NCBI GenBank assembly: GCA_017445435.1
Contig: JAFSUE010000002.1
Location: 1 to 5,585, forward strand
Length of the DNA stretch: 5,585 nt
From: Selenomonadaceae bacterium
GTDB lineage: Bacteria > Bacillota > Negativicutes > Selenomonadales > Selenomonadaceae
Direction: 5' to 3'
This document shows, one piece after another, positions 5,498-5,585 of this stretch (its first letter is position 1; each line of letters opens with the position of its first letter). The notes below the pieces were generated by a model, which saw only the letters and a list, made by a program, of their open reading frames with translations, did no database searches and was not told the origin of the DNA. Made by a program: the position numbers and the translations under genes.

Positions 5498-5585
5498 CAT
5501 CCTGACACTATCGACGATATGAATAATTTGGCGGTCACGTTGAACGATTTGGGACGTTACGACGAAGCATTGAAACTTCAACAGC
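4895..5585 (+). repeat. Array of six TPR-coding units, mostly 126-bp period
   Basis: Equivalent positions of successive units fall at 4895 (degenerate), 5021, 5147, 5291, 5414 and 5540. The spacings are 126, 126, 144, 123 and 126 bases, or 42, 42, 48, 41 and 42 codons. A 42-residue TPR with LG-R-Y-x-EA and GxxHxDT motifs is the kinesin-light-chain-like (TPR_10/TPR_12-type) form. The copies at 5021-5054 and 5147-5180 are identical over 34 bases, which points to recent duplication or gene conversion. The 144-base step reflects a 6-codon insertion between the third and fourth units. The stop codon at 5495-5497 lies inside the last full spacing without disturbing phase. Confidence 0.85.
5498..5585 (+). 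pseudogene. Continuation of the TPR-coding frame beyond the in-frame stop (partial, runs off the window)
   Basis: The codons directly after the TAA, in the same frame, read HPDTIDDMNNLAVTLNDLGR and then YDEALKLQQ, a canonical TPR unit. The frame remains open for 29 codons to the window edge. Comparison with the GEEHEDT motif earlier in the array places the stop at a glutamate position, so a single G-to-T change (GAA to TAA) explains it. No ribosome binding site precedes the only ATG here (5519), so separate translation is unlikely. This is therefore either the untranslated remnant of a longer STAND protein, a part reached by read-through, or the effect of one wrong base in the assembly. How much more coding sequence follows cannot be seen. 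Confidence 0.7.

Noticed and set aside
5519..5585. Internal restart at ATG 5519 making the downstream TPR a separate gene
   Set aside because: There is no purine-rich ribosome binding site in the preceding 20 bases, and the coding phase and repeat period show that it belongs to the upstream frame.
5021..5585. CRISPR-like reading of the regularly spaced repeat
   Set aside because: The repeats are in phase with a coding frame, vary in spacing by whole codons, and encode TPR units.

Overview
The window looks like a piece of an AT-rich, low-GC bacterial genome. Poly-A/T runs separate genes that use strong GGAGG-type ribosome binding sites and classic sigma-70-like promoters. The repeat-rich RTX-like protein and the zinc-ribbon membrane protein are of a style I associate with Negativicutes of the Selenomonas type (anaerobes of gut or rumen). 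That assignment is recollection of style only and is weak. No RNA gene, CRISPR array, integrase or insertion sequence was seen.

Left part (1-646). The last 23 codons of a rightward gene enter from the left edge and end at 72. They read like a tetratricopeptide (TPR) helix. This gene converges on a small leftward gene (155-532) for a helical protein of unknown function, which has its own promoter (563-591). A stem-loop flanked by A and T tracts (102-137) lies between the two stops and can serve both. A four-copy heptamer repeat (604-631) sits in the gap before the next gene.

Middle (647-2711). A leftward gene encodes a 611-residue RTX-type, calcium-binding-repeat protein, probably secreted or surface-exposed. 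It contains three versions of the same beta-roll plus distal block, and the last two also share a longer module. A 229-base AT-rich divergent region then separates it from the rightward genes and holds one good promoter (2650-2678) overlapped by a perfect 7-bp dyad.

Right part (2712-5585). Two rightward genes lie 29 bases apart, probably in one transcript. The first is a 145-residue protein with an N-terminal four-cysteine zinc ribbon and a C-terminal hydrophobic hairpin. The second is a STAND (NB-ARC-like) NTPase with a C-terminal TPR array. Such NTPases are molecular switches in which the repeats sense a ligand and nucleotide-dependent oligomerisation turns on an effector; many prokaryotic ones act in antiphage defence. 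This one has no N-terminal effector domain, carries an unusual insert with a hydrophobic segment between Walker A and Walker B, and sits directly behind a small membrane protein.

The most striking point is at 5495-5497. An in-frame TAA falls exactly where a glutamate codon is expected in the TPR consensus. The same frame continues as perfect TPR, on the 126-bp period, to the end of the window. The gene is therefore truncated, decayed, recoded, or affected by a sequence error.
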